NCBI RefSeq assembly: GCF_022179185.1
Contig: NZ_BPQJ01000034.1
Coordinates: forward strand, 1-64,000
Reading direction: 5' to 3'
DNA: 64,000 nucleotides
Source: Methylobacterium frigidaeris
GTDB taxonomy: Bacteria; Pseudomonadota; Alphaproteobacteria; Rhizobiales; Beijerinckiaceae
Part shown: positions 1 to 7,246 of the stretch, piece after piece
Layout: every line of letters starts with the position of its first letter
Position numbering within the stretch: the stretch's first letter is position 1
Translations under genes and position numbers: made by a program
The notes under the pieces: generated by a model
Database searches by the model: none
Seen by the model: only the letters and a program-made list of their open reading frames with translations
Told to the model about the DNA's origin: nothing

Positions 1-30
1 CATCGGCTCCTCGCCGGCCTCACGCCGCGA
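1..30 (+). pseudogene. Possible upstream fragment of the disrupted glycosyltransferase
   Basis: Read in frame 1 these bases encode HRLLAGLTPR. Family 2 glycosyltransferases of this kind have a stretch resembling LLAALxxLDYP just before the segment with which the truncated gene at 3894 resumes (RDYPASKLDLKF). The fragment therefore fits the sequence that should lie immediately upstream, which would place both edges of the island inside this window. The junction is not exact: the shared 7-mer CCGCGAC occurs at 25-31 and 3896-3902, but joining the flanks there puts the two halves one base out of frame. Only ten codons are visible, so this remains a suggestion. Confidence 0.35.
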
Positions 31-61
31 CCGAGCGCACCCCTGAGTAATTACCTCAGGT

Positions 62-934
62 GTGTACGGCATAATATATCCAGCTTTTTTCGAGCGCGAA
101 CCCAGCTTTACTCAAATAATTCTTTCTCTTTTTACGCTCGACCCGTCCATGAATTTTGCCATGCGCTGGTTGAGTTTACTCGTATTGGTTGCTTCCATAT
201 ACACTCTTATCATTGGAAGAATTTATAAAAACATTCCCATAAGTGTTATTAGTACTATATTCACGATTAATTTTGAAGACGAGGCTGGTCAAAGGGTGCA
301 GTTTGATCGTAAGCAACTGTTAAGAGCAAACCAGACCAATGTGACGGCATATTTTTTCTCTGCAAGGCCCACTTCCGATAACGGTATAGTTGTTGAAAAT
401 AGCATATCTGGCAACGTATTCTGTCATGGGAGGGACATAAAGGACAGCCTTGAATGGTTTGGAACCGAAAAGAAGGGATTTGAGATCATTCATAACTTCG
501 GAAGGTCACTGCCATACGCTTGGTATATGCCATTGATCCCTATATGGATACTCAATCGCGAGTCAAAACTTCTATTTGGATTTATACGAAGTCATATCAT
601 GACTCGAAGAGTGACAATTAGATACGAAAACGAGTTTAACAATACTCGGCCCACGATGAAAATGCTCGCCGGAACTTACTCTCAGCACAATATAACTATT
701 ATTTTGAATTTTCATAAAGATAACCCGCCAACATCTGTGAAAGCCATTAGGATCAAGGAAAATGGCGTTCTGGAAGTAGGACTCGAAGAAGAAAGCCCAT
801 CGTGTTATAAGCTGTATCTGCCAGAGCTTCGAAATGAAATCCTTCGTTTAAGCTGGGTTCCTGATGCAAACAAACGAGCTATATCTTCTGGGCTTGTTCA
901 AGCCATAACGGAAAATAAATATAAAGTGGATTGA
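62..934 (+). CDS. Hypothetical membrane-anchored protein, AT-rich
   Basis: I do not recognise the family. The frame gives 290 residues from a GTG start; an ATG at 149 (residue 30, MNFAMRW) gives 261 residues beginning directly with a hydrophobic segment and may be the true start. One confident membrane segment lies at about residues 35-53, and a weaker hydrophobic patch at about 155-166 (WYMPLIPIWIL). The remainder looks like a soluble, mostly beta domain. Base composition and codon use are far more AT-rich than anything else in the window, which points to recent transfer. It is convergent with the transposase-associated gene and shares a bidirectional terminator with it. No function is proposed. 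Confidence 0.6.
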   Translation: MYGIIYPAFFEREPSFTQIILSLFTLDPSMNFAMRWLSLLVLVASIYTLIIGRIYKNIPISVISTIFTINFEDEAGQRVQFDRKQLLRANQTNVTAYFFSARPTSDNGIVVENSISGNVFCHGRDIKDSLEWFGTEKKGFEIIHNFGRSLPYAWYMPLIPIWILNRESKLLFGFIRSHIMTRRVTIRYENEFNNTRPTMKMLAGTYSQHNITIILNFHKDNPPTSVKAIRIKENGVLEVGLEEESPSCYKLYLPELRNEILRLSWVPDANKRAISSGLVQAITENKYKVD

Positions 935-945
935 AAAACAAAACG

Positions 946-980
946 CGATGGGGCTGTCTAGTGAAGATTGAGCCCCATCG
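946..980. terminator. Bidirectional hairpin terminator
   Basis: A perfect 10-bp inverted repeat (CGATGGGGCT at 946-955 and AGCCCCATCG at 971-980) has a 15-base loop. It is followed by a T-run at 981-985 on the plus strand and preceded by an A-rich stretch that gives a T-run on the minus strand. It lies between the convergent ends of the genes at 62-934 and 984-1418 and can stop transcription from both sides. Confidence 0.75.
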
Positions 981-983
981 TTT

Positions 984-1418
984 TTATTCAATTAATTGCC
1001 ACAGGCAAACATTTTTATGCTTGCCGATTTTCTCAATACGTTTATGCAATGACGCCCGAGTTAGGGATTGGATCAGGCGGTATGCAACCGCCTTTCGTAG
1101 CATTGCGTCACCTTCGTCCCATCGCTTGGCTCTGATCACCTGAAGCGCCAACTCTCTCGTAGTGAGTGGACGTCCAGCTTCAACGAGAGCAATCTTACAC
1201 AACTTGAACATCTCACCATAGGCGAATAGCCGATTGAGATGGGCGTAGGCCGGGAAGCGGGTCTGCGTGGCGGGGGAAAGGTCGTAGAGCGCGAGGACGG
1301 CTGTCACGCTTGACAGGTCGCGCTCAGCCGCCGCCAGTTGGCGCCGCAACTCGGCAATATGAGCTTCTATCTCATCCCGCTTAGTGCGAAGGGTGGTGAC
1401 GACCTGGGGGAGAGCCAT
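984..1418 (-). CDS. Coiled-coil/winged-helix-like protein coupled to the transposase
   Basis: A 144-residue protein. The start chosen is the ATG at 1418, which overlaps the transposase stop codon in a TGATG junction, a typical sign of translational coupling; a longer frame from 1460 would run deeper into the transposase. Residues of about 8-40 form a heptad-like charged helix (TKRDEIEAHIAELRRQL). The C-terminal half (about 80-144) is helical and basic and resembles a winged-helix domain. I do not know a named family. IS1595-type elements are known to carry passenger or accessory genes, so an accessory or DNA-binding role is reasonable but unproven. Confidence 0.65.
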   Translation of the reverse strand: MALPQVVTTLRTKRDEIEAHIAELRRQLAAAERDLSSVTAVLALYDLSPATQTRFPAYAHLNRLFAYGEMFKLCKIALVEAGRPLTTRELALQVIRAKRWDEGDAMLRKAVAYRLIQSLTRASLHKRIEKIGKHKNVCLWQLIE

Positions 1419-2389
1419 CACGCCACCTTCGCCTGATGCCGCTGCCAGTAGCCCGTCCAAACCAGGGACGGAGGATGGCGAAGGGAGGCTTCGGCCATCC
1501 GAAGGTACTGCTGACCGTTGCTGATGCGGCGGTTGTCCTCACGCCACGCCATCTCGCCAGCGTAGGCGGCGAGGTAGGGGCCGGCGATGTGATGGTGCGT
1601 GCCGATCTCAGCGCGACGGAGGCGGGAGAAGAACGACTCCGCTTGGTTGGTGCAGGCGTCGTCGGCGCTGTACGCCTGCTGATGGTTGATGCGCTTGGTC
1701 AGGTAGCGCTTGTGGAGCACGTCCCAACCAGCGGCCTCGTCAGCGTGGATGGTGCTGCCCACGGCGACCCGCTTGCCGATCGTCTCAATCGAAGCCGTCT
1801 CGCTCTTGAAGACGAAGGGGAGGGTGATCCCGCCTCGCTCACGCATGATGACCACGACCCGACGCTTGCCGGTCTGGTTGACAGCGAGGCGTCGGTCTAC
1901 GCGGTTTTCCTTGTGGTTAGAGGGCTTCACGTAGCCCCCGAAGTAGGCGCCATCCACCTCTACCGTACCGGAGACGGTCGCCTCTGCCTTCTCAGCAGCA
2001 ATCGCCTCCCTGAGCTTGTGAGCTAGGACGAAGGCCGTGCGGTACTGGACGTTGAGATCGCGGGAGAGTTGAAGCGCGCTGTGGCCCTTGGCGCCGTTGG
2101 CGAAGATCGCCATCGCCAAGAGGTAGTCGCGGATCGCGAGCTTGCGGTTGGCGAAGATGGTGCCGCTGGTCACGCTGTACTGATGGGAGCAGCCCTTGCA
2201 CTTCCACAGCTTGCGGGTGGACAGGAAGTTGTGAGTGAGGCAGCCGCAGCGCGGGCAGTAGGGCTCGCCCTTGGTCCTGGCCCAGCGGATGAGCTTGAAG
2301 GTCGTCCAAGCCTCATCGTCCGACATACGAGCGACGCTGACGAGGCTCAGGGAGCGGGCAGCGGTGGAGAGAAGGAAGTGCTGAGCCAC
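1418..2389 (-). CDS. IS1595-family (ISXO2-like) transposase
   Basis: 323 residues with the layout of IS1595-type transposases: an N-terminal zinc ribbon with C45-x2-C48 and C64-x2-C67, a central helix-turn-helix-like region (about 85-130), then the ISXO2-like DDE nuclease domain. Visible catalytic candidates are D146 in VEVDGAYFGG, D217 in IHADEAAGWD and E251 in TNQAESFFSRLRR. The domain looks intact. The start is GTG at 2389, with GAGGCGG as ribosome-binding site. The stop overlaps the start of the downstream partner gene. I could not find convincing terminal inverted repeats around the pair, so whether it is a complete mobile element is unclear. Confidence 0.85.
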   Translation of the reverse strand: MAQHFLLSTAARSLSLVSVARMSDDEAWTTFKLIRWARTKGEPYCPRCGCLTHNFLSTRKLWKCKGCSHQYSVTSGTIFANRKLAIRDYLLAMAIFANGAKGHSALQLSRDLNVQYRTAFVLAHKLREAIAAEKAEATVSGTVEVDGAYFGGYVKPSNHKENRVDRRLAVNQTGKRRVVVIMRERGGITLPFVFKSETASIETIGKRVAVGSTIHADEAAGWDVLHKRYLTKRINHQQAYSADDACTNQAESFFSRLRRAEIGTHHHIAGPYLAAYAGEMAWREDNRRISNGQQYLRMAEASLRHPPSLVWTGYWQRHQAKVA

Positions 2390-2404
2390 GGTTCCGCCTC
2401 AACG

Positions 2405-2475
2405 TTTTGCGTTAAGGTGGACGTTATGCGCTCAAAGATGCCAAGTCAACGCTTTCAATCGCCCTTGACGCAAAA
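2405..2475. promoter_or_regulatory. Near-perfect 12-bp inverted repeat between divergent genes
   Basis: TTTTGCGTTAAG (2405-2416) and CTTGACGCAAAA (2464-2475) are inverted copies with one mismatch in 12, 47 bp apart. They bracket the transposase promoter, and the right arm contains TTGACG, a candidate -35 for the XRE gene. A related TCAACGC core occurs at 2446-2452. The XRE protein encoded at 2497 is a plausible binder of these sites. This is inferred from position and symmetry only. Confidence 0.4.
2421..2449 (-). promoter_or_regulatory. Putative sigma70-type promoter of the transposase
   Basis: On the minus strand TTGACT (2449-2444) is followed by 17 bases and TAACGT (2426-2421). This is a good -35 and an acceptable -10 at ideal spacing, 32 bases upstream of the GTG start at 2389. 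Confidence 0.5.
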
Positions 2476-2496
2476 ACTCGGTCGCGCTACCTCTCT

Positions 2497-2760
2497 GTGA
2501 CGATGACGCCTGAGCAATGCCGCGCCGCCCGAGGATGGCTAGACTGGTCGCAGCCCGACCTAGCCAAACGCTCGAACGTAGGACTGAGCACGATCCGCCA
2601 GTTCGAGAACGGCTTGCGCACGCCCATCGCCAACAACCTTCTGGCGATGAGACGTGCTTTCGAGGAAGCCGGGCTCACCATGTTGGATGGCCCGGCCGGG
2701 ATCGCCTTTACGGGCGACGCTTCTGCATCAGATCAGAAGGGAAGCGGTCCTACTCCGTGA
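2497..2760 (+). CDS. Small XRE-family transcriptional regulator
   Basis: 87 residues from GTG 2497, or 85 from ATG 2503. Residues of about 10-60 are a standard Cro/C1-type helix-turn-helix: WSQPDLAKRSNVGLSTIRQFENG, here abbreviated around its conserved W-S-Q, L-A, S-T-I and F-E-x-G positions, followed by the usual A(I/M)RxAFEEAG helix. Such short XRE proteins are common in alphaproteobacterial accessory DNA. No ribosome-binding site precedes either start, so the transcript may be leaderless. The gene is divergent from the transposase, and its 3' end overlaps the convergent 58-residue gene by 28 bases. It probably controls the divergent promoter region. Confidence 0.75.
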   Translation: MTMTPEQCRAARGWLDWSQPDLAKRSNVGLSTIRQFENGLRTPIANNLLAMRRAFEEAGLTMLDGPAGIAFTGDASASDQKGSGPTP

Positions 2761-2909
2761 TGTGCGAGGCCGCGGACGATCTTGCTAACCGTGCCGCCGT
2801 TAACGCAGAAGTAGTGTGACGCTCTGGCCTGAGACCAGCCAAGCACTTTGACCGCATGAAGGATGTGCCCTGCCGTTTCACGGTCGCAGGGGAACTCATA
2901 TTTACGCAT
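2733..2909 (-). CDS. 58-residue helix-turn-helix protein
   Basis: A short gene with a good ribosome-binding site (AAGGA, six bases before ATG 2909) encoding 58 residues beginning MRKYEFPCDRETAGHILHAV. Residues of about 24-48 (GWSQARASHYF then CVNGGTVSKIVRG) have the spacing of a helix-turn-helix of the resolvase/homeodomain-like kind. I do not recognise a named family. It ends inside the 3' end of the convergent XRE gene. The clear start signal and ordered sequence argue that it is translated, and a DNA-binding role is an inference from the motif. Confidence 0.6.
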   Translation of the reverse strand: MRKYEFPCDRETAGHILHAVKVLGWSQARASHYFCVNGGTVSKIVRGLAHHGVGPLPF

Positions 2910-2965
2910 GGATATTCCTTGTCGCTGAATAGCGATTTCTGGCTACCCGGCTTGAAGGATGCGCT

Positions 2966-3005
2966 TGGACGTGCAACATTAGGGCTGCTGAGCCTTGCAC
3001 GTCCA
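2966..3005. repeat. 11-bp perfect inverted repeat with nested hairpin
   Basis: TGGACGTGCAA (2966-2976) and TTGCACGTCCA (2995-3005) are exact inverted copies. The 18-base loop can itself fold (GGCT and AGCC). There is no T-run beside it. It lies downstream of the minus-strand gene ending at 3161 and upstream of the 58-residue gene, so it could be a terminator without a U-tract or a protein-binding site. Confidence 0.5.
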
Positions 3006-3160
3006 GCCTCTCCGTAGGCCGGTTGGTTAGGTTGGTGGCCGGGTTGGCGGTTGGCGCCGCTGACTCGGCCTCTTCCCTCTCTTAGAGGGGTTGAATGATC
3101 GCTATATCGTTCTCCTCGTTGGCGCCTGACCGGACGCGGGGTGGGACGGAGAGCCAGATT

Positions 3161-3853
3161 TTAGAGGAGATCGTCCTCATCAACTGGCTCTGTATCTGAG
3201 CCGTACGACGCACCATCGTTGTACGGCTCATTCTCTTCGGAACCCTCTTCAGACTCCGGGCTGTTGGTTGGCGGCGGTCCAAAGGACCAGCCAGCCCGCC
3301 CATGCGATGTCAGACGGCCGTCCTTGTAGAGCATCGCCGACAGATTGCCCGCTGGGCTCTGGCCGCCGATCTTGATGCCCAATGAAACAAGGTGGTCGTA
3401 CACATCGGCGGTAGTCGGCATGCCGTCGTAATTGCGGACAAAACTGACAGCTTCATCCAAGGCGCGCTGCCGCTCAGGATCGCGCTGCCTTCCGGGCCTG
3501 CGCTTTGTCTCACCCAAGTAGACGGTTGCCGTTGCACCTCGCGAATGAAGGTGTGCGTCGAACTGGTTATTGGGGCCGTGTCCACCTTGCACGGAGGCAG
3601 AGTCAGGCTGGTAAAGCGCAAGGGCAGCCCGCAAGGCACGCAACTTTCGGAAGCGAGGGTCATTCCCTAGCTCCCGCTCCAAATCGGCAATCTCTTCGCT
3701 GAGTGCTTGCTCGATGCCCATAGGACTCGCCCGAATTTTGGAGAGCGTATCGGCGATCTCTTCAAATGGCAAGCGGCAAACGGAGAGAGATGGAAGGGAC
3801 GCGGGTTCCTCCCCAACCGCTCGTCGTTCGGAGGGGTCAACGCCTGAAATCAT
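3161..3853 (-). CDS. Protein with HARE-HTH-like module and acidic C-terminus
   Basis: 230 residues; ATG 3853 is taken as start, and ATG 3721 (residue 45, MGIEQAL) is a real alternative because ribosome-binding signals are weak at both. Residues of about 46-80 are a charged helix. Residues of about 128-192 (LDEAVSFVRNYDG ... PTTADVYDHL ... GNLSAMLYKDGRLTSHGRAGW) look like a HARE-HTH or similar winged-helix module, a fold linked to chromatin and restriction or modification proteins. The tail from about 196 is strongly acidic and disordered, ending EPVDEDDLL. This is the last gene before the disrupted glycosyltransferase. Function is unknown, and the domain assignment is by pattern only. Confidence 0.6.
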   Translation of the reverse strand: MISGVDPSERRAVGEEPASLPSLSVCRLPFEEIADTLSKIRASPMGIEQALSEEIADLERELGNDPRFRKLRALRAALALYQPDSASVQGGHGPNNQFDAHLHSRGATATVYLGETKRRPGRQRDPERQRALDEAVSFVRNYDGMPTTADVYDHLVSLGIKIGGQSPAGNLSAMLYKDGRLTSHGRAGWSFGPPPTNSPESEEGSEENEPYNDGASYGSDTEPVDEDDLL

Positions 3854-3893
3854 AACGCCTATCTCAACGCTTTCCGGTGAGCTTGCTGCATAA

Positions 3894-4964
3894 TACCGCG
3901 ACTACCCGGCCTCGAAGCTCGACCTCAAATTCGTGATCGAGGCAGACGATCGCGCTACGGCGGCGGCGCTTGCCGCCCTGCCGCTGCCGGCGCGGTTCGA
4001 GGTGGTGACGGCGCCCGCCGGCCTGCCCCGCACCAAGCCCCGCGCCCTCAACGTCGCCCTGCCGCTCGCCCGTGGCGAGCACCTCGTGGTCTACGACGCC
4101 GAGGACGTGCCGGATCCGGGCCAGCTCAAGGCCGCCGCCGCCCTGTTCCGCACCGGCTCCGACCGGCTCGCCTGCCTGCAGGGCCGGCTGGTGATCGACA
4201 ACACGAACGATTCCTGGCTCACCCGCTGCTTCACCCTCGAATACGCGGCGCTCTTCGACGTGCTGCTGCCGCTGCTGACGGCAGCGCACCTGCCGGTGCC
4301 GCTCGGCGGCACGACCGCACACTTCCGCACGCAGGTGCTGCGCGAATTGCACGGCTGGGACGCCTGGAACGTCACCGAGGATGCCGATCTCGGCCTGCGC
4401 CTGAGCCTCGCCGGCTACCGGGTCGGCGACCTGCCGCTCTCGACCCTGGAGGAGGCCCCCGCCGTCCTCCGGCCCTGGCTGCGCCAGCGCACCCGCTGGA
4501 TGAAGGGATTCGTCCAGACCACGATCACCCACAGCCGGCACCCCGTCCGGGCCCTCCGGCGCCTCGGGCCCCTCGGCCTGCTCTGCGCCGTCGCCATGGT
4601 GCCCGGCACTGTCGTCTCGGCGCTGGCCTACCCGTTCGCGATCGCACTGGCGGTCTGGCACCTCGCGTCGGATCCGCTGCCGACCGGCCCGGACTTCCTC
4701 GCCAACCTGGTGACGGCGACGGGCGCCGTCGTCTTCGCGGCCGGCCTCGGCGCGATGTGGCTGCCGGCGCTCGTCGGCGGCCTGCGGCGCGGCTGGTGGA
4801 GCCTCGTCCCGTGGGTGCTCGTGCTGCCGGTCTATTACGGCCTCGTCAGCGCGGCGGCCTGGCTCGGCCTTCTCGAATGGCTGCTGGCGCCCTACCGCTG
4901 GAACAAGACCGATCACGGGCTCTCCGTCACCTCTCGCACGGGGGCGATGCGGCGGCGGAGTTGA
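3894..4964 (+). pseudogene. Family 2 glycosyltransferase, 5'-truncated
   Basis: The frame opens straight after an in-frame TAA at 3891-3893 with YRDYPASKLDLKF and continues as a family 2 glycosyltransferase: EADDR, a metal-binding YDAEDVPD, then TEDADLGLRL and the QRTRW motif, followed by four or so membrane segments (about 60% of the way on) and a basic tail. The first beta strand of the nucleotide-sugar fold (usually VPLYxE) and everything before it are missing, so it is about half the length expected of this family. GTG 3933 could still start a 343-residue product, but without the first part of the fold it should be inactive. The break coincides with the island edge. Confidence 0.85.
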
Positions 4965-4967
4965 GCC

Positions 4968-5561
4968 TCAGAGCTGGCGTGCCACCTCGGCGGCGGCGTC
5001 CTTGGCCGGGCGCATCAGGTTGAGCGAGCCGACGAAGTTGCCACGCCCGTCCATGATGTAGACCAGCGCCGTATGCTCCATCGTGTAGTCGCCCTCCTTC
5101 AGCGGCACCTTGCGGCTATAGGCGCGGTAGGCCTTCACGGTGGCGGCCACCGCCTCGGGCGAGCCGGTCAGCCCGACGATGCGGGGGTCGAAGCTCGACA
5201 GGTAGTCCTTGAGCGCCGCCGGCTTGTCGCGCTCCGGGTCGACGCTGATGAACAACGCCTTCACGTCGCGGCCCTGCGGCCCCAGAGCGGCCAGCACGTC
5301 GGAGATCTGCTGCAGGGTGGTCGGGCAGATGTCCGGGCAGTGGGTGAAGCCGAAGAAGACCAGATGCGGCTTGCCGGCGAAATCCCGGTCGGTGACGGTG
5401 CGGCCGTCCTGGTTCACCAGGGTAAACGGTCCGCCGACGGCACTGGTGCCGGTGGCCGGGCGGCCGAGCATCAGGCTGGCGGCGAGGCCCAGCACCGCGA
5501 GGCCGAGAACGAAGACGAGGAGCGGGATCGCGGCGCGGCGCATCCGGGGCGTGAGGGGCAT
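4968..5561 (-). CDS. SCO1/SenC-type copper chaperone
   Basis: 197 residues. ATG 5561 is chosen because it is followed by a basic then hydrophobic anchor (about residues 9-33) and preceded by AGGAAGAG; upstream codons in the frame are low-complexity. After the anchor comes the thioredoxin-like SCO domain with the copper-binding C75-x3-C79 (FTHCPDICP) and the distant histidine H163 (MEHTALVY). SCO proteins sit in the inner membrane facing the periplasm and deliver or reduce copper for the CuA site of cytochrome c oxidase. No oxidase genes are nearby, so it is an orphan copy here. It is convergent with the glycosyltransferase remnant. Confidence 0.93.
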   Translation of the reverse strand: MPLTPRMRRAAIPLLVFVLGLAVLGLAASLMLGRPATGTSAVGGPFTLVNQDGRTVTDRDFAGKPHLVFFGFTHCPDICPTTLQQISDVLAALGPQGRDVKALFISVDPERDKPAALKDYLSSFDPRIVGLTGSPEAVAATVKAYRAYSRKVPLKEGDYTMEHTALVYIMDGRGNFVGSLNLMRPAKDAAAEVARQL

Positions 5562-5858
5562 CGGCGGTCTCTTCCTGGCTTGCCGAGACGGACGGGGCCG
5601 GTGGAGCACCGCCTGCCCGCGGCGGCAAGGGGGCACGGGGTCGCCCCGATGGGAACGGGGCACGGGGCCGCCCCGAAAGGTCGGTCGGCCGGATTGCCCG
5701 CGCGGTGGGCGCAGCGCTGCCCTGCGCGTGGGCAGACCCAGGTAACCGGACCCCATGTTGCGTTGCGTCGCCCGCTCTCCTATCGCTCGCGACGACCGGA
5801 CCGCGCCTGCCGCGGTCTCCGCCCCCACTCCCAAAAATACCTGCCAAGAAGACCCGCC

Positions 5859-7106
5859 ATGGCCGACAAGCTCTCACTGCCCAAGGACAAGATTCGCGTC
5901 CTGCTGCTCGAAGGCATCAACGACAGCGCGGTGGCGCTGCTCGAGGCGGCCGGCTACGTCACGGTCACGCGGCTGGCCAAGGCCCTCGACCCGGCCGACC
6001 TGCACCAGGCGCTCAAGGGCGTCCATATCCTCGGCATCCGCTCGCGCACGCAGCTCGACGAGGCCGCCTTCGAGGCCGCCGACCGGCTGATGGCCGTCGG
6101 CTGCTTCTCGGTCGGCACCAACCAGGTCGACCTCGACGCAGCGCGCCGGCGCGGCATCCCGGTCTTCAACGCGCCGTTCTCCAACACCCGCTCGGTGGCC
6201 GAGCTGGTCATCGGCGAGATCGTGATGCTGCTGCGCCGCATCGTGCCGCGCTCGGTCTCGGCCCATGTCGGCGGCTGGGACAAGTCGGCGAACGGCTCGT
6301 TCGAGGTCCGCGGCAAGACGCTCGGCATCGTCGGCTACGGCAACATCGGCTCGCAGCTCTCGAACCTCGCCGAGGCGATGGGCATGCGGGTGATCTTCCA
6401 CGACCTCACCGACCGCCTGCGCCACGGCAACACCGAGCCGGTGGACAGCCTCGACGCGCTGCTCGCCCAGAGCGACGTGGTCTCGCTGCACGTGCCCGAG
6501 ACCGCCTCGACCCACAACATGATCGGCGAGGCGCAGATCCGGGCGATGAAGCCGGGCTCGTACCTCATCAACAATTCCCGCGGCACGGTGGTCGACCTCG
6601 ACGCCGTGGCGGCCGCCCTGAAGGACGGCCACCTGCGGGGGGCCGCCGTCGACGTGTTCCCGGTCGAGCCGAAGTCGAACCAGGAGCGCTTCGTCTCGCC
6701 GCTCCAGGGCCTCGAGAACGTCATCCTCACGCCCCATGTCGGCGGCTCGACCGAGGAGGCGCAGGAGCGCATCGGCGCCGAGGTCGCGCGCAAGCTCGTC
6801 GACTACTCGGATATCGGCTCGACGGTAGGCGCGGTGAACTTCCCGCAGGTGCAGCTGCCGGCCCGGCCGACCGGCCTGCGCTTCATCCACGTGCAGCGCA
6901 ACCTGCCGGGCATGCTGGGGCGCCTCAACGAGACCTTCGCCCGCAAGCAGATCAACATCGCGGCGCAGTTCTACCAGACCGACGGCGAGGTCGGTTACGT
7001 CGTGGTCGAGACCGACGCGACCGACGTCGATCCGGAGGCCCTGCTCGAGGAGCTGCGCTCGATCGACGGCACGATCCGGGCTCGGCTGCTCTACGAGCGG
7101 CGCTGA
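5859..7106 (+). CDS. serA: D-3-phosphoglycerate dehydrogenase
   Basis: 415 residues from ATG 5859. SerA catalyses NAD-dependent oxidation of 3-phosphoglycerate, the first step of serine synthesis, which also feeds the serine cycle in methylotrophs. The order is a substrate-binding part, the Rossmann domain with GYGNIG at 159-164, catalytic R241 (NNSRGT), E270 (VEPKS) and H293 (TPHVGGST), then a C-terminal ACT domain from about 340 (FIHVQRNLPGMLG) for feedback by serine. The length fits the E. coli type. An open frame reaching back to 5073 is only an antisense shadow of the SCO gene. A hairpin follows the stop. Confidence 0.95.
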   Translation: MADKLSLPKDKIRVLLLEGINDSAVALLEAAGYVTVTRLAKALDPADLHQALKGVHILGIRSRTQLDEAAFEAADRLMAVGCFSVGTNQVDLDAARRRGIPVFNAPFSNTRSVAELVIGEIVMLLRRIVPRSVSAHVGGWDKSANGSFEVRGKTLGIVGYGNIGSQLSNLAEAMGMRVIFHDLTDRLRHGNTEPVDSLDALLAQSDVVSLHVPETASTHNMIGEAQIRAMKPGSYLINNSRGTVVDLDAVAAALKDGHLRGAAVDVFPVEPKSNQERFVSPLQGLENVILTPHVGGSTEEAQERIGAEVARKLVDYSDIGSTVGAVNFPQVQLPARPTGLRFIHVQRNLPGMLGRLNETFARKQINIAAQFYQTDGEVGYVVVETDATDVDPEALLEELRSIDGTIRARLLYERR

Positions 7107-7115
7107 GGCCACGCC

Positions 7116-7135
7116 GGGGGCCGCCAGCGGCCCCC
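7116..7135 (+). terminator. Hairpin after serA
   Basis: A perfect 9-bp stem (GGGGGCCGC at 7116-7124, GCGGCCCCC at 7127-7135) lies ten bases after the serA stop. There is no T-run, so it may act as a 3'-end stabiliser rather than a full intrinsic terminator. Confidence 0.5.
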
Positions 7136-7246
7136 GCCCCCCACTTCCCGCCCCTTCAGGATTCCCTAACTGTCCACCCATATTTCCTAACGTCATCTCG
7201 CGCCATACCGGCGCGCGATACGGCAGGTGACGGGACGCGTGCGGGC

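Noticed and set aside
946..2480. Terminal inverted repeats of an IS1595 element
   Set aside because: The GGGGCTGTC near 951 has no matching inverted copy upstream of the transposase; it belongs to a terminator hairpin.
5073..5858. Long N-terminal extension of the serA frame
   Set aside because: It overlaps the SCO gene antisense, is not SerA-like, and ATG 5859 gives the normal length.
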